A stretch of DNA of 64,000 nucleotides, taken from Billgrantia antri. GTDB lineage: Bacteria > Pseudomonadota > Gammaproteobacteria > Pseudomonadales > Halomonadaceae. The stretch's first letter is position 1. Every line of letters starts with the position of its first letter. The stretch is taken from NCBI RefSeq assembly GCF_019430905.1, contig NZ_JAHYCA010000003.1, positions 372,001 to 436,000 on the forward strand, written 5' to 3'. The notes beneath the pieces were generated by a model. It searched no databases. It was not told where the DNA came from and was given only the letters and a program-made list of their open reading frames with translations. This document shows positions 1 through 8,210 of this stretch, one piece after another. The position numbers and the translations under genes were made by a program.

Positions 1-202
1 CCTGCATGCCCGAAGGCAGACGATTCTGCACGTCGTTTTGTGCACCGGGCTGACGCAGATTCTGGTAGAGCAGGTCCTCGAACACTGCGCGCGAACGCTT
101 GAATCCGTTGGTGCTGACGTTGGCCAGGTTGTTGGAGATGACGTCCAGTTTGACCTGCTGGGATTCCAAGCCAGTCTTGGCCGTCCACAGTGACTTGATC
201 AT
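1..202 (-). CDS. flgG: Flagellar distal rod protein FlgG, N-terminal part (cut by window edge)
   Basis: Only the first 67 codons lie in the window; the rest runs off the left edge. The N-terminus ([12 protein letters not shown]...) carries the flagellar basal-body rod signature with the [13 protein letters not shown] motif near residues 28-40, typical of FlgG, which builds the distal rod of the flagellar axle in the periplasm. The start is the ATG whose complement is at 200-202. It follows flgF by about 52 bases in the same direction, as in the usual flgBCDEFG order. The family is certain; FlgG rather than another rod protein rests on gene order and this N-terminus. Confidence 0.93.
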   Translation of the reverse strand, partial: MIKSLWTAKTGLESQQVKLDVISNNLANVSTNGFKRSRAVFEDLLYQNLRQPGAQNDVQNRLPSGMQ

Positions 203-254
203 GATGTTTTTCCTTTACCCTGCGTACGGGCCATCAGCCCGGTTTCTAAAGCCA

Positions 255-1010
255 TCAGCCTTGTATTGAGAGCAGATTGTTGGCCCGCTGCGCGTTCTCG
301 TCCGCGGTACTGATCGCTTTCATCTGCATTTCATAGCGTTTGGCCACGTCGATCATGGCAACCATCGCCTCTACCGCGCTGACGTTACTGCCTTCCAATG
401 CACCGCTGGCAAGCCGGGCTTCCTCGTCGGCTTCCAGTGCGGCCACCTCTCCCTCGGCATTCGGTGGCATGCGGAACAGGCCATCGTCGCCGCGCAGCAG
501 GTTCTGCTGCGGCGTGACCAGCTTGAGTCGACCCACGTCGACCAAGGCCTCGGGCCCCTGCCCTTCGCCAATGGCACTGAGTGTACCGTCCGCACCGACG
601 CTGACACTCGAGCCCAGCGGCACGATGATGGGACCGCCATCGCCGATGACCGGGCGGCCCATGATGGTGACGAGACCATCGCCATCAATCTGCAGGTCGC
701 CGCGACGGGTATAGGCCTCGCTACCGTCATCGGCCTGCACGGCGAGCCAGGCGTTGCCTTCCACCGCCACGTCCAGCTCCCGCCCGGTGTGGGTAATCGG
801 CCCCGGGCTGAAGTCGCTGCCCGGTGTGGTAGCTGCTACCGAGACACGGGTCGGCAGCGCACCGTCCCCCTGGACCGGCACGGCGCGCATGGCATGCAGC
901 TGGGCACGAAAGCCGTTGGTCGAGACGTTGGACAGGTTGTGACTGACCACGGCCTGCTGGTCCATGCTCTGCTTGGCCCCGCTCATGGCGGTGTAGAGGA
1001 TGCGATCCAC
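255..1010 (-). CDS. flgF: Flagellar proximal rod protein FlgF
   Basis: A 251-residue protein of the flagellar rod/hook family. The N-terminus (MDRILYTAMSGAKQSM) leads into the HNLSNVSTNGFRA rod signature near residues 24-36. The C-terminus has the matching helix (LEGSNVSAVEAMVAMIDVAKRYEMQ) that packs against it in the assembled rod. FlgF forms part of the proximal rod, exported by the flagellar type III system without a cleaved signal peptide. The length agrees with FlgF (about 250) and the gene lies between flgE and flgG in a co-directional run, which separates it from FlgG (about 260). Confidence 0.95.
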   Translation of the reverse strand: MDRILYTAMSGAKQSMDQQAVVSHNLSNVSTNGFRAQLHAMRAVPVQGDGALPTRVSVAATTPGSDFSPGPITHTGRELDVAVEGNAWLAVQADDGSEAYTRRGDLQIDGDGLVTIMGRPVIGDGGPIIVPLGSSVSVGADGTLSAIGEGQGPEALVDVGRLKLVTPQQNLLRGDDGLFRMPPNAEGEVAALEADEEARLASGALEGSNVSAVEAMVAMIDVAKRYEMQMKAISTADENAQRANNLLSIQG

Positions 1011-1041
1011 GATTCGGCTCCCTTGGCGCTCGTCTCAGTAC

Positions 1042-2307
1042 TTAGCGCAGGTTGATGGCGGTCTGCAGGAGCTCGTCCTGGGTCTTGATCGTCTGCGAGT
1101 TGGCCTGGTAGGCCCGTTGCGCCACGATCATGTTGACCAGCTCACGCGACATGTCGACGTTGGAGGTCTCGACCGCCCCGGAAACGATGCCGCCCAGCAG
1201 CCCGGTTCCCGGCGCACCGACCAGTTCCTGGCCCGACTCGTTGGAGGCGCGCCAGACGTTGTCGCCGGCGGGCGTCAGGCCTTCCGGGTTACGGAAGCTG
1301 ACCAGTGCGATCTGACCTGCAGGGCGCGACTCCTCATTGGAGTAGTTGCGCATGATGGTGCCGTTCTCGTCGATGGTGATGCCAACCAGGGTGCCAGAGG
1401 TGTAGCCATTCTGGGTCAGGCTGCTGACGGTCGAGGTATTGCCGAACTGAGTGGTCCCGGCCAGGTTGAGATCGAAGACGAGATCCTCCGGCTCACCGTT
1501 CAGATAGGCGGCGGTATCGAAGGTGATCCCGGCGATGGTTCCGTTGGCATTGACATCGCCTGCGCCATTGACCAGCTTGCCATTGTTGTCGAACTGCACG
1601 GAGAATTCAGTCACGTTACCGGCCCCATCGTCCAGCGTGGTGCCGTCGAGGGTCATTCGAGCGGTCCAGTCGTTGGCCGCGGTCTTCTCGTAGTACACGG
1701 TGATGTTGCGCGGATTACCGAGCGAGTCGTAGATGGAGAAGTTATTGGAGTAGTGGTAGTCGATCATTGCCGGGTTGCCCGTCGAATCGGTCGCCTCCAC
1801 CGTGCTCAGGTCTTCGCCTGTCACCTTGCGTGCATCCAGGTTGAGCGTGGTGCCGACGCGCGTGGTGGCGCTCGCCGCCAGCTCCTCGGCAGAAACGTTC
1901 AGCGGCTCCGGCTGGCCACCCACCTGCACCTGGCCCTGGGCATTGAGGCCGTAGCCCATGATCTGGAAGCCCTGGGCATTGACCAGATCGCCGTCGGACT
2001 GCATGGAGAGCTGGCCGTTACGCGAGTAGACCACCTCACCGCTGGTGTCCATATAGCGGAAGAAGCCATCACCGGCGACCGCCAGGTCCAGGTTGCGGTT
2101 GGTGGACTCGATGTTGCCTTCGCTAAAGTTCTGCAGCACGGACGCAACGCGCGTACCCAGGCCAACCTTGGAGTTGGCGAAGACGTCGGAAAATTGGACG
2201 TTGGAACCCTTGAAACCTACGGTCTGGGAGTTGGCAATGTTGTTGCCGATGGTCCCCAGCTTCTGCGCCTGGGAGTTCAGGCCACTCAATGCTTGTGAAA
2301 AGCTCAT
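1042..2307 (-). CDS. flgE: Flagellar hook protein FlgE
   Basis: A 421-residue hook subunit. It begins MSFSQALSGLNSQAQKLG, followed by the GNNIANSQTVGFKGS rod/hook motif near residues 21-35. It ends with the conserved C-terminal helix (ELVNMIVAQRAYQANSQTIK) shared by axial proteins. The middle holds the variable surface domains, rich in Asn, Gly and Thr. The product polymerises into the universal joint outside the outer membrane. An AGAGGA ribosome site stands seven to eight bases before the ATG. Its neighbours are flgD (hook cap) upstream and flgF downstream. Confidence 0.96.
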   Translation of the reverse strand: MSFSQALSGLNSQAQKLGTIGNNIANSQTVGFKGSNVQFSDVFANSKVGLGTRVASVLQNFSEGNIESTNRNLDLAVAGDGFFRYMDTSGEVVYSRNGQLSMQSDGDLVNAQGFQIMGYGLNAQGQVQVGGQPEPLNVSAEELAASATTRVGTTLNLDARKVTGEDLSTVEATDSTGNPAMIDYHYSNNFSIYDSLGNPRNITVYYEKTAANDWTARMTLDGTTLDDGAGNVTEFSVQFDNNGKLVNGAGDVNANGTIAGITFDTAAYLNGEPEDLVFDLNLAGTTQFGNTSTVSSLTQNGYTSGTLVGITIDENGTIMRNYSNEESRPAGQIALVSFRNPEGLTPAGDNVWRASNESGQELVGAPGTGLLGGIVSGAVETSNVDMSRELVNMIVAQRAYQANSQTIKTQDELLQTAINLR

Positions 2308-2389
2308 TTTTCGTTCCTCTGCCTACCGCTGAAAGTGCCGCTATGCGCGGTTCTTTTATGCTATGTATGCGTTGTGAGTGATTGTCGAA

Positions 2390-3082
2390 TCAAAGAATCT
2401 GTTTGACCTGATCGAGCCCGACCTGGCCATAGACGGCCCCCAGGTCCAGCCTGACGCCACCGTTGTCATCGGGAGGCGTCACCCCGCCGACCACGGCATA
2501 GTTGAGCGTGGTGCCTTGCACGGTCTTGTCACCGCTGGTGGCCTCGATGCGAACGCGATAGGAGCCCGAGGCCGCCACCTCACCTTCGCTGGTACGGCCA
2601 TCCCAGGCAAACGACTCCACGCCCGCCTTGGCCGAGCCGATGTCGTAGCGGTTGATCACCTGGCCGCTTGCATTGGTGATGGTCACCGTCACGTTGTCAG
2701 CCGACTGGGGCAGCTCGATACCGAACGGCGTGGTATGCGGCTCGCCGTCCTCGCCCTGCTCGAGCAGTACGCGGTCGCCGGGCACCAGCACGCCCTTGCC
2801 AATCAGGCCGGTGGCCTGGAGGGTCTGGCCGGCGTTCATCTGCTCGGTGATGCCAGAGAGCGTCTCGTTGAGATCCTCTATGCCACTGACGGTATTGATC
2901 TGCGCCAGCTGGCTGGTCATCTGATGGTTGTCCATCGGCTTGAGCGGATCCTGGTGCTGCATCTGGGCAATCAGCAGGGTCATGAAATTGTTGCGCAGGT
3001 CAGCGGACTGGCTGGCGTCGCGAGCCGCTGAGCCACCCTGGTTCATGCGCGTGACGACATTGGCGTCGATGGTGGTGGACAT
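2390..3082 (-). CDS. flgD: Flagellar hook-capping scaffold protein FlgD
   Basis: A 230-residue protein. Residues 26-60 contain the FlgD N-terminal signature (LRNNFMTLLIAQMQHQDPLK PMDNHQMTSQLAQI, the most conserved part of the family). The rest fits the Ig-like/tudor domain of hook caps (SYRVRIEATSGDKTVQG near residue 180). FlgD sits at the tip of the growing hook and guides FlgE polymerisation, then is discarded. The start at 3082 lies six bases after the flgC stop, suggesting translational coupling. Confidence 0.95.
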   Translation of the reverse strand: MSTTIDANVVTRMNQGGSAARDASQSADLRNNFMTLLIAQMQHQDPLKPMDNHQMTSQLAQINTVSGIEDLNETLSGITEQMNAGQTLQATGLIGKGVLVPGDRVLLEQGEDGEPHTTPFGIELPQSADNVTVTITNASGQVINRYDIGSAKAGVESFAWDGRTSEGEVAASGSYRVRIEATSGDKTVQGTTLNYAVVGGVTPPDDNGGVRLDLGAVYGQVGLDQVKQIL

Positions 3083-3087
3083 GCGGC

Positions 3088-3495
3088 TTAACCCTCGCCC
3101 AGCGTGAGTGTCTTGAGCATCATTTGCTTGCTCGTATTCAAGACCTCGACGTTGGCCTGGTAGGAGCGCGACGCCGAGATCATGTTGACCATCTCATGCA
3201 CCGGCTCGACGTTGGGCATCGACACGTAGCCTTCTTCATTGGCCAACGGGTGCTCGGGGCGATACTCCATGCGCAGCGGCGAGGGGTCCTCGACCACTTC
3301 GCTCACGGCGACGCCGCCAATGCCTCGACCATCTTGCAGGCGCGTCTCGAACATGACCTGCTTGGCTCGGTAGGCCTCTCCGTTCGGCCCGGCGACACTG
3401 TCGGCGTTGGCCAGGTTGCTGGCGGTAACGTTCATGCGCTGCGACTGGGCGCTCATGGCCGAGCCGGCGATATCGAACACGGAAAACATCGACAT
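3088..3495 (-). CDS. flgC: Flagellar proximal rod protein FlgC
   Basis: I take the ATG at 3495 ([17 protein letters not shown]), giving 135 residues, the usual FlgC size. A longer frame upstream would overlap flgB and has no family similarity. The rod signature ([21 protein letters not shown]) is near residues 24-44 and the C-terminal axial helix ([20 protein letters not shown]) near residues 98-117. FlgC is a proximal rod subunit located in the periplasm. It lies between flgB and flgD in the same direction, with 31 bases to flgB. Confidence 0.95.
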   Translation of the reverse strand: MSMFSVFDIAGSAMSAQSQRMNVTASNLANADSVAGPNGEAYRAKQVMFETRLQDGRGIGGVAVSEVVEDPSPLRMEYRPEHPLANEEGYVSMPNVEPVHEMVNMISASRSYQANVEVLNTSKQMMLKTLTLGEG

Positions 3496-3526
3496 GGTAT
3501 GCTCTCTCTTCGTCTGATCCGGTCTG

Positions 3527-3940
3527 TTATTCCGGCTGCATGGCATTCTTCAGGCCCTGAATGCGCCTGTTCATGATGGTCAGTGCCGCCTGGTAACGCA
3601 CCGCGTTATCGGCGAACTGCGTACGCTCGCGGTCCATGTCCACGGTATTGCCATCCAGGCTCGGCTGATCAGGAATGCGATAGAGGAGCTCGCGGCCTGG
3701 CGTCGCCATGGCTTGGCCCTCGAGGTGGCGCTCGGAGGTGCGTGCCAGCGATAACCCGCCACCGGGGGACCTACCGTGCTCTACCGCCCGCTTCAGCTCG
3801 CTGGCGAAGTCGATATCGCGCGCCTTGTAGTTGGGCGTATCGGCATTGGCGATGTTGCTGGCCAGGATCTGATGACGCTGCTGACGCAGACCCAATGCCT
3901 GCTGGTGGTAATTAAAGGCGGCCTCGAGCTGGTCGATCAT
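3527..3940 (-). CDS. flgB: Flagellar proximal rod protein FlgB
   Basis: The protein is 137 residues from [19 protein letters not shown]; an in-frame start six codons earlier is possible but family members begin near this Met. The motif [21 protein letters not shown] (residues 25-45) is diagnostic for FlgB. The C-terminal helix ([19 protein letters not shown]) pairs with it. FlgB is the first rod subunit, next to the MS ring. It is the first gene of the flgBCDEFG run, diverging from flgA, so its promoter should lie within 3941-4121; I could not see a clear sigma-54 or sigma-28 site there. Confidence 0.94.
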   Translation of the reverse strand: MIDQLEAAFNYHQQALGLRQQRHQILASNIANADTPNYKARDIDFASELKRAVEHGRSPGGGLSLARTSERHLEGQAMATPGRELLYRIPDQPSLDGNTVDMDRERTQFADNAVRYQAALTIMNRRIQGLKNAMQPE

Positions 3941-4121
3941 GCCGGCACTCCCGTACAAGCCCAGTGGATGACATGCGGAACTTCTTGAGGTTGAAGAATA
4001 GCGACGCCGCTGTCATTTCAATGGCAGGAACAGACCGGTTTTCCTCGTTCATTTCCGCTGTTTCAGCCTATGGCCTCCCGCTAGAATTCGACTATCACCC
4101 ATTGCTGGACAGTCTTGCCCT

Positions 4122-4811
4122 ATGCGCCTGATCCGCTTCGCTCCGCTGCTGCCGCTATTGCTGGCCATATCGTCACCACAGGCAGCGGCCATGGCTGACG
4201 ATGCCGAACTGCTGCAAGCCGTGCATGCGTTCCTGCATGATGAGGCGAGCAGTCTCGGCGACGAACTGATCATCGAGGTGCGTCCGCCATCCGCCAGGTT
4301 GCCTGCCTGCGAATTCCCCGAGCCATTCCTCGCGCGCTCCGGCGACGTCCCGCTCGGGCGCGTTTCCGTCGGGGTACGCTGTGGCAGCGACGGCCGCCAG
4401 GTGCGCTATCTGCAGGCCGAAATCGGTGCGATGGGAGACTATCCCGTTCTTGACGTCCCACTGGGAGCGGGTGAAACCGTTCGTCACGAACACCTGACCA
4501 TGCAGTCGGGCAATCTGGCCGAACTACCGAATCGCGCCCTGCTCGACCCCACGACGATCGTCGGTCAGGTGGCGACCCGCCCCCTCAGTCCCGGCCAACC
4601 CCTGATGGAACACCAGTTCCGCAGTCTGCCGCTGGTGGAGAGAAATCAGCGCGTGGTGGTCGAAGCCAGAGGTTCGGCATTTCGCGTAACCCGCGAGGGA
4701 CAAGCACTGGAACCAGGGGGCCTTGGCGACCGAGTCCGCGTTCGCTTCGACAGTCGCGAGATCGTGACCGCGGCAGTGGCCGGCGAGGGCGTGCTTGTCG
4801 TAGACTTCTGA
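4122..4811 (+). CDS. flgA: Flagellar P-ring assembly chaperone FlgA
   Basis: A 229-residue secreted protein. Residues 1-23 form a Sec signal peptide (MRLIRFAPLLPLLLAISS then QAAA, with cleavage near residue 23). The C-terminal half is an SAF domain: the beta-clip (VLDVPLGAGETVRHEHL, near residues 108-124) and the end (RVRVRFDSREIVTAAVAGEG) are typical of FlgA. It acts in the periplasm to assist FlgI polymerisation into the P ring. It is divergent from flgB and precedes flgM, the same arrangement as in many gammaproteobacteria. Confidence 0.93.
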   Translation: MRLIRFAPLLPLLLAISSPQAAAMADDAELLQAVHAFLHDEASSLGDELIIEVRPPSARLPACEFPEPFLARSGDVPLGRVSVGVRCGSDGRQVRYLQAEIGAMGDYPVLDVPLGAGETVRHEHLTMQSGNLAELPNRALLDPTTIVGQVATRPLSPGQPLMEHQFRSLPLVERNQRVVVEARGSAFRVTREGQALEPGGLGDRVRVRFDSREIVTAAVAGEGVLVVDF

Positions 4812-4892
4812 CATCACCACACCGCTGACGACATGCACACCGGCAAGGCAGGCACAGCCCCGCCTCGGAAGGCTGCACCGAAAAATCGAGCC

Positions 4893-4919
4893 TAAAGTTT
4901 TTCTGTACGCTGCCGATAG
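4893..4919 (+). promoter_or_regulatory. Sigma-28 (FliA) flagellar late promoter for flgM
   Basis: The site reads TAAAGTTT at 4893-4900, then GCCGATAG at 4912-4919. The spacer between TAAA and GCCGATA is 15 bases. This matches the sigma-28 consensus (TAAA-N15-GCCGATAA) at all but the last base. Transcription should begin around 4925-4927, upstream of the GTG start of flgM at 4953. Confidence 0.9.
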
Positions 4920-4952
4920 CAGGTGAAAGCATCCGGTCATGAGGCCAATATC

Positions 4953-5234
4953 GTGAAGATCAATAGCCAGAACCCCCTAACTCGCCCGACTCAGACGACG
5001 CAGCGCGAGGAGACTCAGCCAGTCAAGGGCGCCACCTCGGCAAAGCAGCAGGAGCCTGGCCCATCGGCCGCCACGCACCTCAGCCAGAAGGCCACCGATA
5101 CCTCGCGCGACGTTGACATGGCGAGGGTCGAAGAGATTCGCGACGCCATTCGCGAAGGGCGGCTGGAAATTCGTGCCGACCGCATTGCCGATGGGCTGAT
5201 CGACTCCCTTTCTGCGGAGCGCAGCGGGGAATGA
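4953..5234 (+). CDS. flgM: Anti-sigma-28 factor FlgM
   Basis: The product is 93 residues from a GTG start (VKINSQNPLTRPTQ). An in-frame GTG at 4923 is rejected because it falls at or before the expected transcription start, while 4953 has a TGAGG ribosome site eight bases upstream. The C-terminal half (DVDMARVEEIRDAIREG RLEIRADRIADGLIDS) is the sigma-binding region of FlgM; the N-terminal half is polar and probably disordered. FlgM binds FliA in the cytoplasm and is exported when the hook is complete. Its own sigma-28 promoter gives the known negative feedback. The stop overlaps the flgN start. Confidence 0.94.
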   Translation: MKINSQNPLTRPTQTTQREETQPVKGATSAKQQEPGPSAATHLSQKATDTSRDVDMARVEEIRDAIREGRLEIRADRIADGLIDSLSAERSGE

Positions 5235-5680
5235 GCCTGGCAAAGCTACTTCTGGACCAGCAGCAGCGCCTCAATGGCGTCCTTGAACTGCTTCAGCACG
5301 AGCGCATCGTGCTGGCTAGCGCGCAGATCGATGGCCACCAGCTCGGCGAGATCGCCCAACGCAAGCAGGCGCTACTCGCCAAGCTGGAGGCCAGCGAAAA
5401 GCTGCGTCAGGGTGTGCAACAGCGACTCGGCTATACCAGCGGTGCGCAAGGCGCTCGGCAGGCAGCCAACGATGCCGGCTGCGAGCAGGCCTGGATGCAC
5501 ACTCTGGAGTTGACCCGCGAAGCCCAGCGTCTCAATGCGCTGAATGGCCAGCTGGTGGAGCTGCGCATGGAGCAGAACACCCGGCTGCTGGCATTCATCC
5601 ATCAAGCCGCCGAAAAGACCGTCTATCGCGCCAGCGGACGCGTTGCCGCCCAATCGGGGCGCATCAATGCCTCGGTCTAG
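5231..5680 (+). CDS. flgN: Flagellar export chaperone FlgN
   Basis: A 149-residue, mostly helical, Gln/Leu-rich protein starting MSLAKLLLDQQQRLNGVLELL and matching the FlgN family in length, composition and position. FlgN is the cytoplasmic chaperone for the hook-filament junction proteins FlgK and FlgL. The ATGA overlap with flgM indicates translational coupling and shared use of the sigma-28 promoter. Identity rests largely on context, since FlgN is poorly conserved in sequence. Confidence 0.88.
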   Translation: MSLAKLLLDQQQRLNGVLELLQHERIVLASAQIDGHQLGEIAQRKQALLAKLEASEKLRQGVQQRLGYTSGAQGARQAANDAGCEQAWMHTLELTREAQRLNALNGQLVELRMEQNTRLLAFIHQAAEKTVYRASGRVAAQSGRINASV

Positions 5681-5929
5681 GATGGAATAGCGGAGCCAGT
5701 GCATCGCGGCAAGAGCACGGCGACGACAACCTTCGTTACCCTCTCACTACCCCTTCGTCCTTTTTCCAAGCGCTTGCTTGCGCCCAAGACCAGGCGCCGA
5801 GCTGGCACCGCATGGCGTTTCGTCGCGCCAAGCCAGAGTGCCTCCGTCACTGAGGGCAGCCAGGCCACCCCTTGCTTGACCAGCACAGAAAGTGTCGTCG
5901 GCATGAGTCCGTCGCATTTTCACATCGCA

Positions 5930-7927
5930 CTACCACAGGCTATCAACCAGATCGTCGTCGCACGTCGTGATCACCACGGTATTGCGCCCATTCGCCTTGG
6001 CCTTGTAGCTTGCCTCGTCGGCACGAGCGAGCACGGTATCGGCCGACTCATCGCCCTCCTGAAGCGCCGTGACCCCCATGCTTAGCGTAATGCTGTATGT
6101 CTTGTCCTCGTTGGTTACCGTGACCTCGGCCACTGCTCGACGCAAGGATTCAGCAATTTCCCCCGCTTGTTTGAGCGTGCAGCTGGGCAGCAGAACGGCA
6201 AATTCATCCCCGCCCTGACGGGCCACATGGTCGCTACGCCGCACTTCCCAGGCCACTACCTGGGCGACACGCCGCAGCATTTCGTCACCCAAAGCATGCC
6301 CACCCTCGTCATTGATCGGCTTGAAATGGTCGAGGTCGAACAGGATCAGCACCGAGGGCGTACCGGTCTTTGCATATTCCGCCAGCGCCTCCTCGAGGCG
6401 GCGTTCGAAGCCACGCCGATTGAGCAGGCCGGTCAAGGGGTCGTGTTCGGCCTCCCAGCGCTGCAGGGCTTCCTGCTGTCGCCGCTCGGTAATGTCCTTG
6501 ACCATGCCCACGAAGCCCAGCGCCTGCTCGTTGCCCAGCACCTGGCTGGCATGCACCTCGACCCAGAGAGTGACACCGTTAGGATGGAGAAAGCGCAGCT
6601 GGCGCACGAAGTCGCTGCCGGTGGCCAGGGTGTGGCGCCACATGTCTTCGGTGCCCTGCTTATCGGCGGGATGAATACGCTCCCACCATTCATTGGCACT
6701 GTACACCTCATTCAAGCCGAGCAGCTCGAGCAGCGCTGGGTTGAGATAGTTGAGATGGCCGTTCAAACCCGCCACGAACATGCCGATGGGCGTCGAACCG
6801 AGCACCGCATCGAGAAACGCCTGGCGGTCACGCAAGTGCTCGAGCGCCGCCAGCCGCTCATGTTCGAGACGATTGAAGCTGCTCGCGACCTGTCGCAGTT
6901 CATGCATGTTCGTGGATAACTCGAGGTAGCGCCTCTCTCCCGCACCTACCTGGGCAATCTGCTGCTCAAGCCGGTGCAAGGGACGCAGCAGTCGCCTCAC
7001 CAGTAGACGCATGGTGACCAGCATCAACACCGCCAGTGCCAACCAGGCCCACCACAGCCGGCTGAGAAATTCGCCCAGGGGCTGCTGGATCTGGGCTTGG
7101 GGCACCGCCACCTTGACGACCCAGCCGGCCGGCCAAATCTGGCGATACGACACCAGAGCGGTGGCCTCTCCACCAGCCCGGGCTACCGTCTCGCCCTGCC
7201 AGCCATCCAGTGCAAGCTGCAGGGCCGCCGAATCATCCTGGGCACCCTCTGGCCTCAACGACGAATGCCGGCGCGGATGAAAGAGCCGCTCCCCCATAGC
7301 AGTGAATATCGACACATAACCCTCCTCACCCAAGCGGATCGTCTCCAGACGCTGAAACAGACCGCCCTGGGCGAGATTGATCATACCGCCGACGACACCG
7401 TCAAAGCTCCCTCGGTCATCGAAGCGAGGCACCAGCATGAGCACCAGCGAGTCGCCACTCGCCCTTCCGACGAAGGGACGACTCACGTAGGGCCACGGCG
7501 AGTGGCGGACCATGCGGAAGTATTCTCTGTCGGCAATTTCCAGCCCGACTCGCCCCGGTACGACGGGCCAGTCGGCGACGACACGACCGTCGGCATCAGT
7601 GACCATCAGCCCCTCGAACCACTCCATCAACACCTGGCTGTTCGCCAACCGGGCCTTAAGCTCCTCCTCATCGACCCCACGCAGGCTCCGCTCGAGCCGC
7701 TCGAGAGTACCCAACCGGCGCTCGACCTGCCGGGTCAAGTCCTCGGCGATAAGCCGCGACTCATAGCGTAGGTGCGAGAGGTTGGCGTCATCGACGAGCT
7801 CCTTGCCAAACTGCCAGGCCAGCAGCAGAACGATACCGACGATCACCAGCCAGGTCATGACCAGCCCGGCGAGGAGGCGCCCCTGCAACGAGCAGATCGA
7901 GCGAGTCAGGGATGTAAAAGGTGCCAT
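5930..7927 (-). CDS. Membrane diguanylate cyclase (Cache-HAMP-PAS-GGDEF)
   Basis: From the ATG at 7927 the protein is 665 residues; an in-frame TTG three codons upstream sits better behind a GGGAG site, so the start is uncertain. Order: membrane helix (about 18-41), periplasmic Cache-type sensor, second helix (about 291-312), HAMP, PAS (about 367-492, ending DITERRQQ), GGDEF (493-665). The motif is an intact GGDEF with an RRSD product-inhibition site five residues before it, and the metal-binding FDLDHFKPIND segment is present. It should make cyclic di-GMP in response to an extracytoplasmic ligand. It converges on flgN; a motility or attachment role is inference. Confidence 0.9.
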   Translation of the reverse strand: MAPFTSLTRSICSLQGRLLAGLVMTWLVIVGIVLLLAWQFGKELVDDANLSHLRYESRLIAEDLTRQVERRLGTLERLERSLRGVDEEELKARLANSQVLMEWFEGLMVTDADGRVVADWPVVPGRVGLEIADREYFRMVRHSPWPYVSRPFVGRASGDSLVLMLVPRFDDRGSFDGVVGGMINLAQGGLFQRLETIRLGEEGYVSIFTAMGERLFHPRRHSSLRPEGAQDDSAALQLALDGWQGETVARAGGEATALVSYRQIWPAGWVVKVAVPQAQIQQPLGEFLSRLWWAWLALAVLMLVTMRLLVRRLLRPLHRLEQQIAQVGAGERRYLELSTNMHELRQVASSFNRLEHERLAALEHLRDRQAFLDAVLGSTPIGMFVAGLNGHLNYLNPALLELLGLNEVYSANEWWERIHPADKQGTEDMWRHTLATGSDFVRQLRFLHPNGVTLWVEVHASQVLGNEQALGFVGMVKDITERRQQEALQRWEAEHDPLTGLLNRRGFERRLEEALAEYAKTGTPSVLILFDLDHFKPINDEGGHALGDEMLRRVAQVVAWEVRRSDHVARQGGDEFAVLLPSCTLKQAGEIAESLRRAVAEVTVTNEDKTYSITLSMGVTALQEGDESADTVLARADEASYKAKANGRNTVVITTCDDDLVDSLW

Positions 7928-8210
7928 CACGTGCAATGCAATCTCCCGGATGGAAGTAAAATGGGGCCTGCCGCCTTCGGCTTGACATCGTGTGCCGCCT
8001 GTTCCTGGCAGCCCCGCACGCAAGCGGGAAACTACCTTGACTATCGGCATGCCCGAAGCGAACTTGAGCCCTGCAAACGCATCAAACCATGTTACTCAAC
8101 ATGACGTCCCCGTTACTCAACGCAAGCAGGTGCCATCGCTCAAGTCTTGGCGCGAAAAGACGATATAGACATTAGAACGAACCGAATTCAACTTTACCGA
8201 AGCCGTTCCG

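Noticed and set aside
5681..5929. Short frames on both strands between flgN and the cyclase gene
   Set aside because: No ribosome site, no coherent hydrophobic or conserved pattern, and overlap with each other; treated as non-coding gap of about 250 bases.
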